Notes under the pieces: generated by a model | What the model was told of the DNA's origin: nothing | The model's database searches: none | The model's input: the letters and a program-made list of their open reading frames with translations, nothing else | Shown here: piece by piece, positions 63,601-64,000 of the stretch | How positions within the stretch are numbered: the stretch's first letter is position 1 | Layout: every line of letters starts with the position of its first letter | Assembly: GCA_001643675.2 (NCBI GenBank) | Contig: LSRY02000023.1 | Location: 351,501 to 415,500 of the forward strand | DNA from: Monocercomonoides exilis | Lineage: Eukaryota > Preaxostyla > Oxymonadida > Polymastigidae | DNA length: 64,000 nt | Direction: 5' to 3' | Made by a program: the position numbers and the translations under genes

Positions 63601-63790
63601 CGAGCTTGTGAAGAGCTGTTGGGGAGGGCAGCCATCAGAGCGGAAGACGCTTGGAGAAGTGAAGCGAGAGTTGATTGGGCATTTTCCAGCTGGAGCCGTG
63701 ATGGTTACGATGTCAGATGCGATTGATCTGAGGAAGGAAAACGAAAGCGGAAGCAGAAGTGGAAGAAGCGATGATGGATACAGAAGCTAA
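54623..63790 (+). CDS. Giant Pmp-like receptor with C-terminal pseudokinase (right copy)
   Basis: The ORF of 3055 residues is intron-free. As in the left copy, M24 gives the better signal peptide (MGASINIVALMLLVVN). It differs by an extra Ser/Pro/Phe-rich tract near residues 210-270 and small changes throughout. Five C-G-x-P-C module boundaries lie near 673, 1062, 1412, 1725 and 2110; Pmp GGA/GGG turns are frequent; the W-C-E-W segment is near 412. A membrane-proximal SLKGGDGVLPNTSLW domain precedes one membrane helix (about 2607-2634), the MSPEEQWRRAEREAEKKNEE juxtamembrane segment and a kinase-like lobe (about 2778-3033) with LAN for HRD, DFL for DFG, intact APEL and subdomain IX, and no glycine loop or catalytic lysine. 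It probably signals through binding rather than phosphorylation, if at all (inference). Compared with the left copy it lacks part of the C-terminal Gly-Ser run. Confidence 0.9.
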   Translation: MGAGIFHFRFYLPSTSLARCTSDMGASINIVALMLLVVNYYNCGDISISQIQQKWNEEMQKARISIGNRNGEGNNNLCIYAAKSKNAIDNHVCCIQTCLNIINTSLCMTHLNVIPLTGCPLLTAQHHSAATIISSTCQIQPATKSPLFLTAHASLALTNFSFTTPQPAILSFPLFSTPNNLLHNAHSPIPASFSISHSSFSSLVSLIQPFLFSPSSISSPFPFPSPSSSLSPFSSSSSSSSSSISSFPPSLSPSISSSSSLLQHYHQSYPHLQIHLDLHLSNTLFTNITTAPQPTHTIPAKPTHPHNTFTTTTTTTITTTTTTTTNANAIHFFSLRSSLFIHSTIFHHTHNPIDGDILPNLNSPSTSLSAFNASFLHQTRSLPNAAKVYVGNETDRMKPGRLDSFDANSHRFEWCEWNDSNGGSLKGGALCVSCTNANLAIISCSFDNCSNTYHGGALYCGHLMNINITMTNFTSCSAGYGGAAFVDWPELNSAWSFSENKAERCSITGWCGICWNFWLNNMTSNGQFQFLKCDCFANSGGDSTGSLSFNYPPETKPNKFLVNECQFINNKLTASSTFGGAGLCCTRTFTWMNGLKFISFCFFDANTAENGRGNDVFFNESYITQSPFTECISTTPTNRVWNAGTATNDVFNNWLPLIPSSKIVGNSGTDAGGCGRTQQMPCATIEFALNGFIPLQIAHLTLLNSTFVPTQTLTFNAADTKITGNGTDATTIASSGIPQQPNSHSHSSQSTTSLSSFSSLSTTSSPDPSSSSALFQQTQGSLTVSALTIAHNSTNQITPILFHLSDNSPSLNLNTTTITGTTPSSSTITTPLFFLTAGSLALNHTAITSLPLSSPSIFHLTSLTAPLTLNSSNITHITSTATPTSCVLSSATSPALSLSLTNCTITNINSEQLSQQTATNGGCISFASSASDNTFSASDSTFSSCSVSEDTSSGGRGGALMIEFNHGSQVSESSFSITNIVFSANKACVGRDMYFVCESLVASVKEPLFSFMRNITQKDNSVFGSDRTQMFSDWDVDLFLFLDGFIGDKVYVDGASGVEEMFCGLEKVPCKSVNYGMERLKRMQSIQQEIIACSNSLMAGCLDVGGMSVKAKTEAVVEIECQAEVSGSEGCVLKSSSLTEMEFIGIVVPSSFNRTIASVIESSSTNGELHMKNCEMSVIGGKRSTIGFSLIKSTGKKVELDSVTISDVKSTVSLFSFSLSSANMNEQEFKLKLLNCTLKGLEIDSGEAAEGKAAVFGGSFGVGMVLNDSKIEGAVSEKSKEGGALKIVLSEGGYVALENSSFTECICENMSEGGKGGGIYLDCSLNEEGFQLSSISFSGCSATVGKNMFVKSESLVNTVKIERFAFDCSGYKDDGNAFVGEDGIYGEMDLRVFLVSLKWVVVSVSTDGHDTLGCGSEVFPCQSMKSGIDHIDRSGTEGERKVKVRDEGTIEDIYSFIDALVIDGCVNEGDEIKHRPIHFEGTIKGNSGSSSVISSTSSLILLSLKLQIPSQFISKMNKLISSSGVLQLENCSFENQSSDIIQYSLICATSGSCTLKGCSMTNCLLSNSPFVMSSSVLFERSNFSNIMNTGSGEGGVARVILKNDEYLIIKSTNVSSCSLSTDKEKGGFLYFDCQECSNEKPFLLESVTFENNNAAIGKKVFIMGKDFNASVTNNTFKFDYLSMINDDNLFVGSDGNHQEKDLFMFLIPYSSFEIFISSEGFDVARCGSEEEPCLTMWKGMKNMKKENEKKTIQIEGSTIIRDSFNVSNYQIKKSVKMGEENAKAILNFEKSIGSQLEYFMENDDHLELTNIQLQLSSGFDNSAKTIISNKGGDLAIRKCSFHSEAGVDNGFDCVFVDAIGGSVKVNDLSIESCNVGNSIFVINNAGITCHFVNVRVESLNESRGCIISIKKCEPDLKTNEENEECINIEINKSSFSGVKRSDNGPSILESKSEKNICLVVSESNITEDKAETSEKGGAIFFTLGASGSMKMIDSTINHCSCSSDIGRGGGVYLATKERGDLNFSFLRMKFRNNTASVGNDIFIECFNITSQINENQFQFDLRDIHFIRDDAIFGRDLCDYPSDTNLIEFVMIHQSDTIIVCGVNGSNEKQCGTNTLPCYSIDYGLMHLTSDFMSQMIVVEESVIGGEINLNEMSMCSKSREMCEVEVKSEIESTREALVTTAGSVSFLRLSFVFDSNFISSHESMISPEGGILEVMNCSFISKQSSGEGNIELTNILFRIINMEKGELQLMECKVTKLVLHKSALHLSSPLPSVIYLLSICNSTIETSLIDINECGQLTIKDFKTENVSLKGNEESLMCCMSMKKTIQLVNCTMGNATSKMTKGKLMKLENCSDVKMDGCIFDGSSKEINEENMNEEKDICKWDGSLVEVVKSSVMMKDTTISNSLDGGVTLSGGNMTIEMGLFENNNPSIEGYPSLRRNIICSDSGILNVMSLKGGDGVLPNTSLWMLNDRCSFEGIVSERDSSFFIPVLESVEAREETDRMKLIFKGLLLVPCNLSFSVVKRKGEEKEIEKHDFDSNGFLSENEAKGSVGKDLISNCGDEIEVSVSVLFGNAESPSSTNSFIMKNTSEAEMNGDERIVEGGNGTKFSWIIIVVSCIIFVVLLLIIVVVTIRWRNSKRRTEELEEIVNDTVKKDPKLIEMVTMEMSPEEQWRRAEREAEKKNEENAKRRMCGKKMAHSESEEYLLSESGSTEYILGKDSDKIPDWMLEKVDEKEEEETRKRTPSPSISSISSTSTTDSDSTFVRGEDLCPTTSSMSNLVDAMACSCPYEKLIVDLRDSLFMLLHGRNEKKEMAIGSLKEREQTASQILFWVANLALHSFDEMDNPLQSLANLSPHIVLFSEHMVICVVMHSDFLSSDDSDSSSASSITIVSTSSNISVLSERFTDSPPPSSAFEDDEDRFKKECLRWKAPELQMNRKMGATKESVVFSIGMMLWECLTLDVPFGEYEAEVAGQKIVNGERPRMEAVECVSWSELVKSCWGGQPSERKTLGEVKRELIGHFPAGAVMVTMSDAIDLRKENESGSRSGRSDDGYRS

Positions 63791-64000
63791 AAGTTGAAGG
63801 TGAAGATGGAACAAGAGAAGAGAAAGGACGGATGCCGGACATGAGCTGCTGAGCCGATGAGTTTCTGATGAACGTTTGCTGAGTTTGTTCAGAACAGATG
63901 GTATTTTGTGAGCACCCACATGGTGAGCAAAGCCGAAAGATGCTGCAAAATGGGAGGCAAGCTTCTTCTTCTTCTTCTTCTATTCTTTGAGAAGATATTC
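63791..64000. other. Duplicated 3' flank of the right giant gene
   Basis: Closely matches the reverse complement of 30840-31070 to the last base of the window, including a (CTT)n run. It therefore belongs to the inverted duplication. No gene is seen. Confidence 0.7.

Larger units (their letters stand above)
54478..64000 (+). repeat. Right arm of the inverted duplication (continues past window)
   Basis: Matches the reverse complement of 30840-40265 from about 140 bp upstream of the ATG through the coding region and to the last base of the window. The outer boundary is not visible. Confidence 0.85.

Noticed and set aside
8808-63790. Reassigned stop codons (UAA/UAG as Gln), as in the oxymonad Streblomastix
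   Set aside because: Three ORFs of about 9 kb contain no in-frame TAA or TAG until their ends, and conserved genes end at standard stops in the expected place; the one TAA in the Merlin-like transposase is better read as a mutation.

Overview
The window looks like nuclear DNA of a flagellate protist, most likely an oxymonad (Preaxostyla, Blattamonas- or Monocercomonoides-like). The evidence is: short spliceosomal introns (about 45-110 bp, two longer) in conserved eukaryotic genes; eukaryote-only trafficking genes (Rab, YIPF6, PROPPIN, ESCRT-III); AT-rich spacers; standard stop codons in ORFs of 9 kb, which argues against the UAR-reassigned oxymonad Streblomastix; and giant secreted proteins with chlamydial-Pmp-like GGA/GGG repeats joined to a TKL-type kinase-like tail, which I associate from memory with oxymonad gene sets. 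The genus-level call is inference.

Layout. 1-7133 (-): a giant secreted Pmp-like protein, open at the left edge, with 2377 codons visible and no stop. 7751-8521 (+): a 5'-truncated copy of the family's kinase-like tail. 8808-18302 (+): a second giant, with signal peptide, five Cys-rich beta-helix-type modules, one membrane helix and a low-complexity tail but no kinase. 18880-24876 (-): a 1998-residue coiled-coil protein with Arg/Glu and Arg/Ser tracts. 25277-26075 (-): a three-exon Rab-like GTPase. 26764-28644: a DNA transposon with 28-bp perfect inverted repeats and a decayed pogo/Tigger-like transposase. 28645-30839: an AT-rich gene desert.

30840-40265 and 54478-64000 are the arms of a 9.4-kb or longer inverted duplication. 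Each arm carries a near-identical giant (31071-40124 on -, 54623-63790 on +) with signal peptide, five modules, one membrane helix and a C-terminal pseudokinase. About 14.2 kb lies between the arms. It holds a compact block of conserved genes: an unidentified intron-containing protein (40656-43421, +), YIPF6 (43851-44754, -), a PROPPIN/ATG18-like protein (44935-47281, -), a cathepsin B-like protease (47373-48272, -) and VPS20/CHMP6 (48281-49178, +). After these comes a nested transposon: a Merlin/ISXO2-like element (49859-54164) with a premature stop, interrupted by a 2913-bp element (50006-52918) that has 17-bp terminal inverted repeats, a perfect 8-bp target duplication and a fragment of another gene family inside.

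How they fit together. The four giants read as one surface-receptor family: secreted, Cys-rich, modular, and ending in a degenerate kinase lobe or a low-complexity tail. Inverted copies, a detached tail and mosaic identity suggest diversification by duplication and gene conversion. The conserved genes are mostly endomembrane factors (Rab, Yip, PI3P-binding propeller, ESCRT-III, lysosomal-type protease). No tRNA, rRNA or CRISPR was seen. All intron boundaries were placed by hand from homology and frame and are predictions.
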